From the NCBI RefSeq assembly GCF_014395225.1, contig NZ_CP060723.1:2170001-2234000 (forward strand): a stretch of 64,000 bases of DNA. Direction: 5' to 3'. Each line of letters begins with the position of its first letter. Positions within the stretch are counted from its first letter, which is position 1. The notes under the pieces were generated by a model. It had not been told where the DNA came from. It saw nothing but the letters and a program-made list of their open reading frames with translations, and did no database searches. This stretch comes from Pedobacter roseus. GTDB lineage: Bacteria > Bacteroidota > Bacteroidia > Sphingobacteriales > Sphingobacteriaceae. A program made the position numbers and the translations under genes. Shown here piece after piece: positions 24,130 through 32,925 of this stretch.

Positions 24130-25353
24130 CTATTCGTATCTTAATGCATCAATCGGATCTAAATTAGATGCCTTTTTTGCTGGATAATATCCAAAGAAAA
24201 CACCTGTGATGGCACATACAACAAAGGAAATAATGATCGAAGATTCTGCAATTAAGATGGGCCAGTTTAAGAAATAGGAGATGAGATATGCTGAACTTAC
24301 CCCCAATATCACGCCGATAATTCCGCCTGTGATACTGATTAAAATGGCCTCTATTAAAAACTGCATTAAAACATCTTGTCCGCGGGCACCAATCGACATG
24401 CGTAAACCAATTTCGCGGGTACGTTCGGTAACCGAAACATACATAATATTCATAATCCCTATACCGCCAATAAATAGTGATATACCAGCAATAGCAGTTA
24501 AAAGAACGGTAAGCATACTGCTTGTAGAACTAATGGTACTGATTAATTCAGCCTGTGTACGTACCTGAAAGTCGTCGGTTTCTGCCGCGGTTAACCTGTG
24601 GCTTTCTCTTATGGCATCCGAAATTTCGGTTGTGGCAGCTGCGCTCGAAGCTTCAGTTGTTGCAGAAGCATAAATACTTTGTAAATAATTGGTCGCCGTA
24701 ATTCTTTTTTGTACGGTGGTGAAAGGAGCAAGGATAATATCATCCTGATCCTGACCAAAATTACTCTGTCCTTTAGGCTCTAAAATACCGATTACCTGAA
24801 AAGGGATATTTTTAAACCTGATGATCTGCCCGATCGGATTGCTTCCGTCAGGAAATAAATTATCAATTACGGTTTTACCCAACAGACAAACCTTGGCGAA
24901 GCTTTTTACATCATTTTCAGAAAAAAGAATCCCATCCTGAAGTTTTAACTGGCGGATATTCAAATAATCAGGACTTACCCCGGTAATGGTGGTTGGCCAG
25001 TTATAACCACCTTTAATGGCCTGTCCGCTGGTAGAGACCACTGGAGATAAACCGTTTATATTTTTAGATTGCAACTTTTGAATTGCTGTAATATCTTCCA
25101 ATTTTAAAGTCTGAATGCTGCTTCCCTGCAAACGCACACCACCAGGTTCATTGCTTTGGGGCATTATGGTAATCATATTAGAACCCATTCCTGATAATGA
25201 AGACCTGATACTTTGTTTTGAACCTTCACCAATCGCCATCATGGCAATTACCGCGGCCACCCCGATAATGATACCGAGCATGGTTAAAAAAGCACGTAGC
25301 TTATTTCTTTTTAATGCCCTGAAGGCAATCTTTAATAAATTTATAATGCTCAT
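24130..25353 (-). CDS. ABC transporter permease (MacB/FtsX type)
   Basis: A 407-residue permease. The N-terminal helix (LRAFLTMLGIIIGVAAVIAMMAIG) is followed by a large periplasmic domain, about 45-270, then three C-terminal helices (MLTVLLTAIAGISLFIGGIGIMNIMYVSVTERTREIGLRM region from about 283, then a helix near 345 and one near 375). The motif SVTERTREIGLR is typical of MacB. The ATP-binding part is a separate gene just upstream, unlike E. coli MacB where both are fused. Works with the adaptor and TolC-like genes of the same operon. Confidence 0.93.
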   Translation of the reverse strand: MSIINLLKIAFRALKRNKLRAFLTMLGIIIGVAAVIAMMAIGEGSKQSIRSSLSGMGSNMITIMPQSNEPGGVRLQGSSIQTLKLEDITAIQKLQSKNINGLSPVVSTSGQAIKGGYNWPTTITGVSPDYLNIRQLKLQDGILFSENDVKSFAKVCLLGKTVIDNLFPDGSNPIGQIIRFKNIPFQVIGILEPKGQSNFGQDQDDIILAPFTTVQKRITATNYLQSIYASATTEASSAAATTEISDAIRESHRLTAAETDDFQVRTQAELISTISSTSSMLTVLLTAIAGISLFIGGIGIMNIMYVSVTERTREIGLRMSIGARGQDVLMQFLIEAILISITGGIIGVILGVSSAYLISYFLNWPILIAESSIIISFVVCAITGVFFGYYPAKKASNLDPIDALRYE

Positions 25354-25365
25354 GATCTTTTCAAA

Positions 25366-26112
25366 TTAGTAATCGTCAGATTCTGGTAAATTGGCAAGTG
25401 CCTCTCTGGCCGAACGTTGATTTTGGTTAATGCTGTCCTTTTGGATTTTTCCATCGCGAAGCATAATCGTTCTGGTGCTAAAAGAAGCGATATCAGGCTC
25501 GTGTGTAACGAAAACGATTGTTTTTCCTTCTGCATTCAATTCCTGCATCAAAGCCATAATCTCATAAGAGGTTCGGGTATCCAGGTTTCCTGTAGCTTCA
25601 TCTGCCAAAATCATCACCGGGTGATTAACTAAAGCCCGGGCGATGGCTACACGCTGTTGCTGACCACCAGAAAGCTGACTTGGGGTATGATCAAAACGTT
25701 CAGCAAGTTTTACCGATTCGAGCGATTTAATGGCCCTTTCTTTGCGTTCTTCAGCCGTAATGGTTTTATTGTAGAATAAGGGCAATTCAACATTTTCCAG
25801 TGCCGATGTTCTGGGCAACAAGTTATAAGCCTGGAAAACAAAGCCGATTTTGGTATTGCGCAAACCAGCCAGTTCATCACGGTTTAAGCTTTTAACATCA
25901 ACACCATCAAGCAGATAACTGCCCTCAGTAGGCTTATCTAAACAACCCAGAATGTTTAAAAGCGTCGTTTTACCCGAACCACTACTGCCCATAATGGTTA
26001 CAAATTCGCCGGCCTTGATATCAAAAGTGATGCCTTTTAAAGCCCTAACAGTTTGATCTCCCATTACAAACTCACGTTTTAAATCGTGTATATCTAATAT
26101 CTTCTGTTCCAT
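25366..26112 (-). CDS. ABC transporter ATP-binding protein (MacB type)
   Basis: A 248-residue ATPase. Walker A is GSSGSGKTT (about 42-50), Q-loop in FVFQAYNLL, signature LSGGQQQRVAIARAL (about 142), and Walker B VMILADEATGNLD (about 164). This set is that of lipoprotein/macrolide-type exporters (MacB, LolD). The end has a short basic tail, NQNQRSAREALANLPE. One base overlaps the adaptor gene upstream and a 12-bp gap separates it from the permease gene. Confidence 0.93.
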   Translation of the reverse strand: MEQKILDIHDLKREFVMGDQTVRALKGITFDIKAGEFVTIMGSSGSGKTTLLNILGCLDKPTEGSYLLDGVDVKSLNRDELAGLRNTKIGFVFQAYNLLPRTSALENVELPLFYNKTITAEERKERAIKSLESVKLAERFDHTPSQLSGGQQQRVAIARALVNHPVMILADEATGNLDTRTSYEIMALMQELNAEGKTIVFVTHEPDIASFSTRTIMLRDGKIQKDSINQNQRSAREALANLPESDDY

Positions 26113-27305
26113 TATTTCCTTCTGTTACCGCCTGGGCGTTTTGGCATAAAAGGACTAGATTGACCTTGTGCTGCCGCCTGACTTTTACCCATGCTTTGTG
26201 AACCTGTAATTACTACATCTGCCGCTGCTAATCCTGATAAAACTTCAACATGTGTATTGTCGTTTATACCAGTTTTAATTTTCTTCTGCACCAGCTCTTT
26301 CGGGCTTTTTTGTACCCAAACATAAGCTTCATCGGCGCCGGCCGGTTTTCTGTCTGGATTAACCCAGGTCATTTGATATTTACCAGCTAAAGTTGAATCC
26401 GGAGCAAATTTTATAGCTTTGGTAGGGATCAGCAGTGCATTGTTTACCTCTTTTGTGAAGATGGTGATGTTTGCTGTCATACCGGGTTTTAACTTATTTG
26501 CATCATTTGAAGTATTAATAATGGTTTTATAGGTAACTACATTTGATGAAATGGACGGACTTAACCTGATCTCCTGAATGGTTCCTTTAAATGTATCGTT
26601 TAGAAAGGCATCAACAGTAAATGTTGCTCTTTCTCCTTTTGAAATATCGCCTACATCTGCCTCATCTACAGAGGCTTCAACTTGCATTTTGGTAAGGTCT
26701 TTCGCAATACTGAAAATGGTTGGTGTGCTAAAGCTTGCCGCTACGGTTGTTCCTTCACTAACACTTCTCGAAAGCACGGTTCCATCAATGGGAGAGTAAA
26801 TACTGGCCAGTGACAGGTTCTTTTGAGCAGAAGCAAGTTGAGCCTTAATGCTGTTAACAGATGCTTTTGAAGCATTATAGGTATATAGTGCATTATCATA
26901 ATCTGCTTTGCTTACCGCACCAACTTTATACAAATTACTTTGACGGCTGAAATTGCCCTGCTGGTAAACCAATGCACTTTGAGCGCTAACCAGGTTGGCC
27001 TGATATTGGTTTACAGTCGCTTCAAACAAGGTTTTATCCAATTCGGCAAGCAGCTGTCCTTTTTTAACCTTCGAGTTAAAATCGGCATAAAGCGTTTTAA
27101 TGGTTCCCGAAACCTGGGTACCTACAGCCACCGTATCAACCGGTTGCACTTTACCTGTGGCGGTAACATTTTCTGAAATATAACCCATTTTAGGTTTTTC
27201 GGTTTCGAGAACAACCACCTGTTCTTTTTTACGCAGCGCGAAGTACCAAACCGCAAACAATGCAACTGCGATACCGATGATAATAAATATTGTTTTCTTT
27301 TTCAT
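26112..27305 (-). CDS. Periplasmic adaptor subunit (MacA/HlyD family)
   Basis: A 397-residue membrane-fusion protein. One N-terminal anchor helix (IFIIIGIAVALFAVWYFAL) is followed by the lipoyl half KPKMGYISENVTATGKVQPVD and its later half, a helical hairpin (VNQYQANLVSAQSALVYQQG), and a beta-barrel domain from about 210 (KDLTKMQVEASVDEADVGDI). It bridges the inner-membrane ABC pair to the TolC-like channel. The C-terminal tail is Gly/Pro/Arg-rich. Overlaps the ATPase gene by one base. Confidence 0.93.
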   Translation of the reverse strand: MKKKTIFIIIGIAVALFAVWYFALRKKEQVVVLETEKPKMGYISENVTATGKVQPVDTVAVGTQVSGTIKTLYADFNSKVKKGQLLAELDKTLFEATVNQYQANLVSAQSALVYQQGNFSRQSNLYKVGAVSKADYDNALYTYNASKASVNSIKAQLASAQKNLSLASIYSPIDGTVLSRSVSEGTTVAASFSTPTIFSIAKDLTKMQVEASVDEADVGDISKGERATFTVDAFLNDTFKGTIQEIRLSPSISSNVVTYKTIINTSNDANKLKPGMTANITIFTKEVNNALLIPTKAIKFAPDSTLAGKYQMTWVNPDRKPAGADEAYVWVQKSPKELVQKKIKTGINDNTHVEVLSGLAAADVVITGSQSMGKSQAAAQGQSSPFMPKRPGGNRRK

Positions 27306-27350
27306 GATTCAAATATTAAGTAGACTAGGCGGTAGCCATCATCATGTATT

Positions 27351-28646
27351 TTAGTTAGTAATAGGAACTCCTGTATAAAAATTATAGATTTTAGTGTAGA
27401 GGCTTGCTGTATATTTTGCCTGAACAAATGCCTGTAATGCCTGCACATATAAGTTTTTCTGTTGCAGGTTTTCTACAATGTTGTTGGTACCTTCTTTTAA
27501 AGCCGCATTCGAAATGCGCAAAGCCTCGCCAGTATAGTTAAACTGCTCTTGTGCAGCGGCATACTGGCTGTTTGCATTTTGTACGTTGATGTATGCACGT
27601 TCTACATTTTGTGTCAATGTTGTTTTGGCATCTAAAAGTGATAAACGGGCCTGCTCAATACCAATGTTTGCCTTAGCAACATTTGTTTTGGTGACTTTTC
27701 TATCAAAAATCGGAATGGAAAGTGTCAACCCTAAGTTTTGATAAAAACTATTATTTAACTGGTATCCATAACCTCCAATATTATTATTGTTATAGCCCGT
27801 ATTTAGCGATCCGCCTAAACTCAGTGTAGGGCGTAAGGTTGATTTGGCCTTTGCCAGTTCAGTGGTTTGAAGCTGGATATTCAATTCACCGCTTTTAATT
27901 TCCGGACGGGTGCGTAATGCCTGATCTTGTGCTGAAGCCAAATTATTCAATGCAGGGGCTACTGCAACGGTATCAGTTGTACTTACTTCAAAAGGCGTAG
28001 CTGTAGGAATTTGTAACAGTTGTTTTAAGGTTAAAATATTCTGCTGTAAAGTATTCTGCGCTGTAACCAAAGTATATTTATCATTGGCATAAGTAGCCTG
28101 CAACTGCAACAGATCTTTTTTGGCAATGGTTCCAAATTTAAATTGCTGTTCTGATTGTTTAACCTGGGCTTCGCTGGTGGTTAGAAGATCTTTTAAATAG
28201 GTGATATTTTCTCTGGCTAACAGAATATTCAGATAAGCCTGGGTGATGGAGATGGTAATATCGTTTTTAGCTGCTTCTACCGATAGATTTGCAGTTTGCA
28301 GGCTAAGTTCTTTAGACTTGATGTCATTTTTTAAATAACTTCCATTGTAAAGCGTCATATCAGAACTTAAGCCAAAACCACTGGTATTTTGCAAACCGGA
28401 TTTATAATTGGTGATGGCTTGTGAAACATTTCCCGATAAATTTGGGAGTACAGCGGCTTTTGAAGCAATTAAGTTTTGCTCAGCCGTTTGAGAACTCAGC
28501 TTTAAGGTATTGATGCTGATGTTTTTTTCTTTGGCGTACCCGATAGCCGTTTTCAGATCCCAAATTTGTGGGATATCCTGAGCTTTGGTTTTGAAGCCCG
28601 CACCAAGCAAAATGAGTACGACAATATATTTAATGTATCTGCTCAT
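27351..28646 (-). CDS. TolC-like outer-membrane channel
   Basis: A 431-residue outer-membrane efflux protein with a signal (YIVVLILLGAGFKTKAQ). Two OEP repeats form the coiled helices: SINTLKLSSQTAEQNLIASKAAVLPNL (about 45) and TLRPTLSLGGSLNTGY (about 265), with QFKFGTIAKKDLLQLQATYAND between and EALRISNAALKEGTNNIVENLQQKN at the end, as in TolC. It is the first gene of the efflux operon. A TATTTTTG -7-like box lies at 28690-28683 before it; no good -33 box was found. The gap 28647-28941 shows nothing else. Confidence 0.93.
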   Translation of the reverse strand: MSRYIKYIVVLILLGAGFKTKAQDIPQIWDLKTAIGYAKEKNISINTLKLSSQTAEQNLIASKAAVLPNLSGNVSQAITNYKSGLQNTSGFGLSSDMTLYNGSYLKNDIKSKELSLQTANLSVEAAKNDITISITQAYLNILLARENITYLKDLLTTSEAQVKQSEQQFKFGTIAKKDLLQLQATYANDKYTLVTAQNTLQQNILTLKQLLQIPTATPFEVSTTDTVAVAPALNNLASAQDQALRTRPEIKSGELNIQLQTTELAKAKSTLRPTLSLGGSLNTGYNNNNIGGYGYQLNNSFYQNLGLTLSIPIFDRKVTKTNVAKANIGIEQARLSLLDAKTTLTQNVERAYINVQNANSQYAAAQEQFNYTGEALRISNAALKEGTNNIVENLQQKNLYVQALQAFVQAKYTASLYTKIYNFYTGVPITN

Positions 28647-28941
28647 GGCGAATAAATTTTGTGTCTATAGAACTATTGAACACAAAAATATATCCGATTA
28701 AGGCCACATTTTAACAATTGAGACCAATGCAGAGAATACTGCGACGAAAGGTTAAAACTTTGAGATCAGTTGAAATCGGACTTTAACCAAGAAGTAGGAC
28801 ACTTTGTGTTTTTGGACAAAAAATAACACACATGCCTTAGATATTTTCAGGTGAGTTAGGTTGTGAAAAAAATAATTGAACCACCTGAGAACTATGCGCA
28901 CCAAAAAGATACAATTGTTTTTGTGCCTTCGTGGTCAAAAA

Positions 28942-30168
28942 TTAATGCGCTATAACAGCCGAACCGGAAGATGCTTCAACCTCACTGGTGATAAACCTTC
29001 TACCAATTAACAAACAAAATAATGCGATAAAAGCTGCAGCTGTCATTACCAATGGCATCGGTACAACTGAATGTTCACTAAATAAACTTACCATTACAGA
29101 GGCTAGGGCACCCAATCCCATCTGCAAGGCACCCATTAACGCAGATGCACTGCCTGCATTTTTGGTAAAAGGTGCGAGTGATAAAGCAGCGGCATTTGGG
29201 TTTATTAATCCTAAGCAGGCCAGAAACAACGCAATAAAACCTATTGTAGAATACAAGTTCAACCAGTTATTTAATGCGAAAATCAAGAAAATCAAACTGA
29301 AAACACATTGTGCAATTAATGCCCAGGTTACAATCTTTTTGCTCGTAAACCATTTTAAAATCAGGCTATTCACCTGACTTGAGCCTATAAATGCTACCGA
29401 TAACAAGGCGAAAATCCAGCCATAACCTGTTTTACTTACTTCATAAATCTTCATAAATACCTGAGGGGAAGAAGATACATAAGCAAATAAACCCGAAAAC
29501 GTGATGGAACTGATTAGTGCGTAGGTATAAAATTGAGGTTCTTTTAAAACGGTGTAAAAATTGGTTAAAATAGGTTTTGGTTTTAAAGAGTAGCCTGGAT
29601 CAGGCTTATAACTTTCCGGTAATTTAAAAATAGAGGCCAGAAGCATTAAAACCGCCATCAAACCTAAAAACACGAATACATATTTCCAGCCTAATGCCGA
29701 AATTAAATAACCACCTGCTGTTGGCGCGAGCATAGGTGAAACAGCAATTACCAGCATTAATGATGCAAATACCTTAGGACTTTCTTCTACAGAGAACAAA
29801 TCCCTAACCATTGCTACCGAAGCTACTGCTGTAGCACAGCTCCCGATGGCCTGTACAAAACGTAAAACAATCAATTGATTTACATCGGTTACAGCCAAGC
29901 ATAAAAAAGAAGCAAAAATATACAGCGCTAAACCAAAGTATAAAGGTTTTTTTCTCCCAAATTTATCCAAAAGCGGGCCGTACAATAACTGACCAGCAGA
30001 AATCCCGATAAAAAAACTTGATAAAGAAAGCGCTACGGTAGATTCTGTGCTTTTTAAATCCTTTGCAATATCCACAAAACCAGGCAGGTACATATCAATT
30101 GAAAAGGGACCAAGCGCGGCCAGTGAGCCCAAAATAAGGATCAAGAAAAAGTGTTGTTTTTTAGCCAT
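28942..30168 (-). CDS. Bcr/CflA-family multidrug exporter
   Basis: A 408-residue major-facilitator protein with 12 predicted helices. The Bcr/CflA type is shown by LGSLAALGPFSIDMYLPGF near the start, LSSFFIGISAGQLLYGPLLDKFGRKKPLY (motif A) and PTAGGYLI (motif C). Such proteins push out drugs such as bicyclomycin or chloramphenicol, or sometimes cysteine and sulfonamides, in exchange for protons. The start at 30168 gives a short charged N-terminus before helix 1; a longer frame runs to 30195. Confidence 0.9.
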   Translation of the reverse strand: MAKKQHFFLILILGSLAALGPFSIDMYLPGFVDIAKDLKSTESTVALSLSSFFIGISAGQLLYGPLLDKFGRKKPLYFGLALYIFASFLCLAVTDVNQLIVLRFVQAIGSCATAVASVAMVRDLFSVEESPKVFASLMLVIAVSPMLAPTAGGYLISALGWKYVFVFLGLMAVLMLLASIFKLPESYKPDPGYSLKPKPILTNFYTVLKEPQFYTYALISSITFSGLFAYVSSSPQVFMKIYEVSKTGYGWIFALLSVAFIGSSQVNSLILKWFTSKKIVTWALIAQCVFSLIFLIFALNNWLNLYSTIGFIALFLACLGLINPNAAALSLAPFTKNAGSASALMGALQMGLGALASVMVSLFSEHSVVPMPLVMTAAAFIALFCLLIGRRFITSEVEASSGSAVIAH

Positions 30169-30370
30169 GAAGTTAACCAGAATTTGATGGCGCAAAGATT
30201 GGGAGATTTAAGTTCTTAACCTATTTTTAGCGTCGAGCGATTGTAAAAATCATCATTTTATGTTGAACTAATTTTACATTAGGGCAGATGCGTAATCTTT
30301 GTGTTATCAATGCTAAAAATAGAAGCCTCTTTATGCTAAAATCTGCGATTTATTTTTAGATTTATACTCT

Positions 30371-31141
30371 ATGACTTTTAAGACGAAAGAAAGCCGTTTA
30401 CTACTCATTCTGGGTAGCTTTTTTGTGGCCAATGCCATATTATCAGAGTTTATCGGGGTTAAATTATTCAGCGTAGAAGAAACGCTGGGCATTAAAAAGT
30501 TTGACATTAACCTTCTTGGTGTTCCTAATTTGTCATTTGTGATGTCTGCCGGTGTATTAACCTGGCCGATTATTTTCATCATGACCGATATAATAAATGA
30601 ATATTTTGGTGTAAAACAAGTCCGCTTTCTGTCTGTCCTTACCTCAATTTTAATCGCTTTTGCTTTTTTGGTGGTATGGGGATCGATGCATTTAAGTGCT
30701 GCTGATTTTTGGGTACACCAGAATATAAATGGGGAAGACCTGAATATGAACAATGCTTTCGCCGGGATTTTTGGTCAGGGGATGTGGATTATTGTAGGTT
30801 CCATCACTGCATTTATTATTGGACAACTGGCGGATGTTTTGATTTTCCACCGGATTAAAAAAATTACCGGAGAACGAGCATTATGGTTGCGTGCAACTGG
30901 CTCAACATTGGTATCACAATTGATCGACAGTTTTGTGGTGATTTTTATTGCCTTTTATTTAAACCCACAATACCATTACATCTGGAAAATGGTCGCCGCA
31001 ATCGGTTTGGTTAATTATACTTATAAATTTATTGTCGCCATTTTAATGACGCCAATTTTATATGTAGTACATGCCATTATAGACGGTTATTTAGGAAAAG
31101 ACCTTGCCCACAAACTGATTAAAATGGCAGGTAGGGGATAA
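30371..31141 (+). CDS. yhhQ: Queuosine precursor transporter
   Basis: A 256-residue membrane protein of the YhhQ/vut_1 family that imports preQ0 or preQ1 for queuosine modification of tRNA. Visible are FFVANAILSEFIGVKLFSV (helix 1), TWPIIFIMTDIINEYFGVKQVRF (about 64-86, the family's TDxxNExxG motif) and ATGSTLVSQLIDSFVVIFIAFYL (about 178-200). Seven or more helices are predicted. No queuosine biosynthesis gene lies nearby and no preQ1 riboswitch could be recognised in the 175-bp gap upstream. Confidence 0.92.
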   Translation: MTFKTKESRLLLILGSFFVANAILSEFIGVKLFSVEETLGIKKFDINLLGVPNLSFVMSAGVLTWPIIFIMTDIINEYFGVKQVRFLSVLTSILIAFAFLVVWGSMHLSAADFWVHQNINGEDLNMNNAFAGIFGQGMWIIVGSITAFIIGQLADVLIFHRIKKITGERALWLRATGSTLVSQLIDSFVVIFIAFYLNPQYHYIWKMVAAIGLVNYTYKFIVAILMTPILYVVHAIIDGYLGKDLAHKLIKMAGRG

Positions 31142-31162
31142 TTTAACCAAATAATATAAAAT

Positions 31163-31612
31163 ATGAGATTAAACATTTTAATGCTCTTTGCTGTGCTTTC
31201 GTTATTGGCTTGTGCCAATAAAAACGAAGATAAAAAAGACCTTGATATTCAGGGTACGTGGCAATTGATTTCGGCTACCACTATTGATAAAGGAAAAAGT
31301 GAAACCACTGATTATTCAGGAAAACTGAAGATGATCAAGCTATTTAATAACAGCCATTTTGCTTTTCTGAAACATAGTCTTGATGCAAAAGATACGACCA
31401 GTTTTGATGCAGGTGGAGGAACTTTTGTTTTAAAAGGCGATGATTATACCGAGCACCTGGAGTATTATAAAAACAAAAACTGGGAAGGCAAATCCTTTAA
31501 TTTTAAACTGGCCATTCATCAGGATACTTTAATCCAAAAAGGAGTTGAAAAAGTAGAAGCCGCAGGGGTTGATCGTGTGATTATAGAGAAATACATCAAG
31601 GTAAAATCTTAA
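31163..31612 (+). CDS. Lipocalin-like lipoprotein
   Basis: A 149-residue lipoprotein with signal ILMLFAVLSLLAC. The mature part begins DLDIQGTWQLISATTI, a lipocalin-like start, followed by strands such as KLKMIKLFNNSHFAFLKHS and SFDAGGGTFVLKGDDYTEHLEYY. These small barrels bind hydrophobic ligands in some relatives; none is assigned here. Downstream of yhhQ by 21 bp and probably co-transcribed with it. The intergenic stretch 31613-31701 carries the next gene's promoter. Confidence 0.75.
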   Translation: MRLNILMLFAVLSLLACANKNEDKKDLDIQGTWQLISATTIDKGKSETTDYSGKLKMIKLFNNSHFAFLKHSLDAKDTTSFDAGGGTFVLKGDDYTEHLEYYKNKNWEGKSFNFKLAIHQDTLIQKGVEKVEAAGVDRVIIEKYIKVKS

Positions 31613-31665
31613 GACAACTTATTTTACTTCATTTTATCTTACATTGTTTATAAAAAGAACATTTA

Positions 31666-31697
31666 TTTGTTCTGATATAAAACATTTCTTATATTTG
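31666..31697 (+). promoter_or_regulatory. Consensus promoter of the HTH-Panacea gene
   Basis: TTTG (31666-31669), a 20-base spacer and TATATTTG (31690-31697) match the Bacteroidota -33/-7 consensus perfectly. The ATG follows only four bases after the box, so the mRNA is predicted to be leaderless. Confidence 0.75.
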
Positions 31698-31701
31698 AGG
31701 T

Positions 31702-32502
31702 ATGGGAAATGAGCTTTCGAAAAAAGAAATAGGTGAGCGTATTATAAATCTGCGTTTAAAAAAAGGATTTTCTCAGGATGATCTTGCAAAAAGTATTGGC
31801 ATTTCGCGTCCATCACTAACACAGATAGAGTTGGGCAATAGAGGAATCAGTTTCAGTGAAATGCAAAAACTATCGGTTGTTTTGAGCTTTTCTCTGGATG
31901 ACTTTGTATCTGAAAAATTTTACAACAAGCAGCATTTAGAACTTCCGTATGAAGCAGAGGAAAATATTTCTGAAGAGCGTATTTCTGTACCTACATTAAA
32001 TATAATTAAGTTTAAAAATATTTTGCTTTACATATTGGAGCGTTGTTCTGGCAAACCCAATGTAGGCGAAACAGTACTGTATAAATTGCTTTATTTCTCT
32101 GATTTCAATTATTACGAATTATACGAGGAACATTTAACTGGTGCCAATTATAAAAAACTTCCTTACGGTCCCGTTCCTCAAAAACTGGATGCAATTATCG
32201 ATCAGATGATTGAGCTTAAACAGCTTGAAAAAATCAAAACAGATTATAAAGGCTTTCCTCAAAAGCGATTTATACCATTAGAAAAAGCAGATTTAACAAG
32301 GCTCAAAGCCAGCGAAAAGGATGTAATTGATAAAGTAATCGATCAGATGAGCGATTGGTCTGCCAATGCTATAAGCGATTATTCACATAAAGATTTGCCT
32401 TGGGAAGTAACAGAGATCGGCAACGATATCAGTTACAATTTGGCTTTTTATCGCGAGTTGCCTTATTCGGTAAGGGTTTATGATGAGGAAGAAAATGATT
32501 GA
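31702..32502 (+). CDS. HTH-XRE / Panacea (SocA-like) antitoxin
   Basis: A 266-residue fusion. Residues about 10-65 form an XRE helix-turn-helix (RIINLRLKKGFSQDDLAKSI, then SRPSLTQIELGNRGIS). From about 95 a Panacea/DUF4065 domain follows: LYILERCSGKPNVGETVLYKLLYFSDFNYYELYEEHLTGANYKKLPYGPVP, the SocA-type KLLYFxD and GxxYxxxxYGPVP pattern. In known cases this domain neutralises very different toxins, and SocA is a proteolysis adaptor. The toxin gene starts just two bases after the stop. Its own HTH should bind the leaderless promoter. Confidence 0.88.
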   Translation: MGNELSKKEIGERIINLRLKKGFSQDDLAKSIGISRPSLTQIELGNRGISFSEMQKLSVVLSFSLDDFVSEKFYNKQHLELPYEAEENISEERISVPTLNIIKFKNILLYILERCSGKPNVGETVLYKLLYFSDFNYYELYEEHLTGANYKKLPYGPVPQKLDAIIDQMIELKQLEKIKTDYKGFPQKRFIPLEKADLTRLKASEKDVIDKVIDQMSDWSANAISDYSHKDLPWEVTEIGNDISYNLAFYRELPYSVRVYDEEEND

Positions 32503-32504
32503 TT

Positions 32505-32849
32505 ATGGTATTTGACTCATTAAACGAATTTGATAAAGACCTTAAAAAACTTTTAAAGCGATACCGTAGCCTGCATTCTGATTTAGAAGATATTAAAATC
32601 ATTTTAAGGGTAAAACCTGATGAACGGAATCCTTTTAGTTTTCGGATAGATAATTTAGGTATTAACACCTGTGTAATTAAGATTAAGAAAATAACCTGCG
32701 ATAGTTTAAAAGGGAAAGGAGTAAATACAGGCTTGAGATTAATTTATGCCTATTTTGCAGAAGAAAAGAAAATCATATTTATTGAACTTTACCATAAAAC
32801 CGATAAGGCCAACGAAGATAAAGACAGGATTTTAGCACATTTTAAATAA
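32505..32849 (+). CDS. RelE-fold toxin partner of the Panacea antitoxin
   Basis: A 114-residue basic protein from the ATG at 32505; a TTG at 32499 would overlap the antitoxin stop. It starts with FDSLNEFDKDLKKLLKRYRSL, a RelE-like helix, and ends with GLRLIYAYFAEEKKIIFIELYHKTDKANEDKDRILAHFK; the IELYHKxDKxNED ending is typical of RelE/ParE-like proteins. Conserved Arg and Tyr could serve an mRNA-cleaving active site, but the exact activity (ribosome-dependent RNase or other) is not clear. Position and size support a toxin. A strong terminator follows. Confidence 0.72.
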   Translation: MVFDSLNEFDKDLKKLLKRYRSLHSDLEDIKIILRVKPDERNPFSFRIDNLGINTCVIKIKKITCDSLKGKGVNTGLRLIYAYFAEEKKIIFIELYHKTDKANEDKDRILAHFK

Positions 32850-32854
32850 AGGCA

Positions 32855-32879
32855 AAAGGTCGGACTCGCTCCGACCTTT
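32855..32879. terminator. Bidirectional terminator
   Basis: AAAGGTCGGA and TCCGACCTTT form a 10-bp stem around CTCGC, between the plus-strand toxin gene and the minus-strand homoserine dehydrogenase gene. Confidence 0.85.
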
Positions 32880-32925
32880 ATACTTAACAACAAAACAAAT
32901 AAAAAAAATAACCTTAAAAAATAAA

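Noticed and set aside
25350-25535. 61-codon minus frame over the ABC ATPase gene end
   Set aside because: Shadow in another frame of a well-supported ATPase; same holds for the many antisense frames over glp, met and mac genes.
30196-30370. Possible preQ1 riboswitch before yhhQ
   Set aside because: No conserved preQ1-I core with its A-rich tail could be found; only short AT-rich stems.
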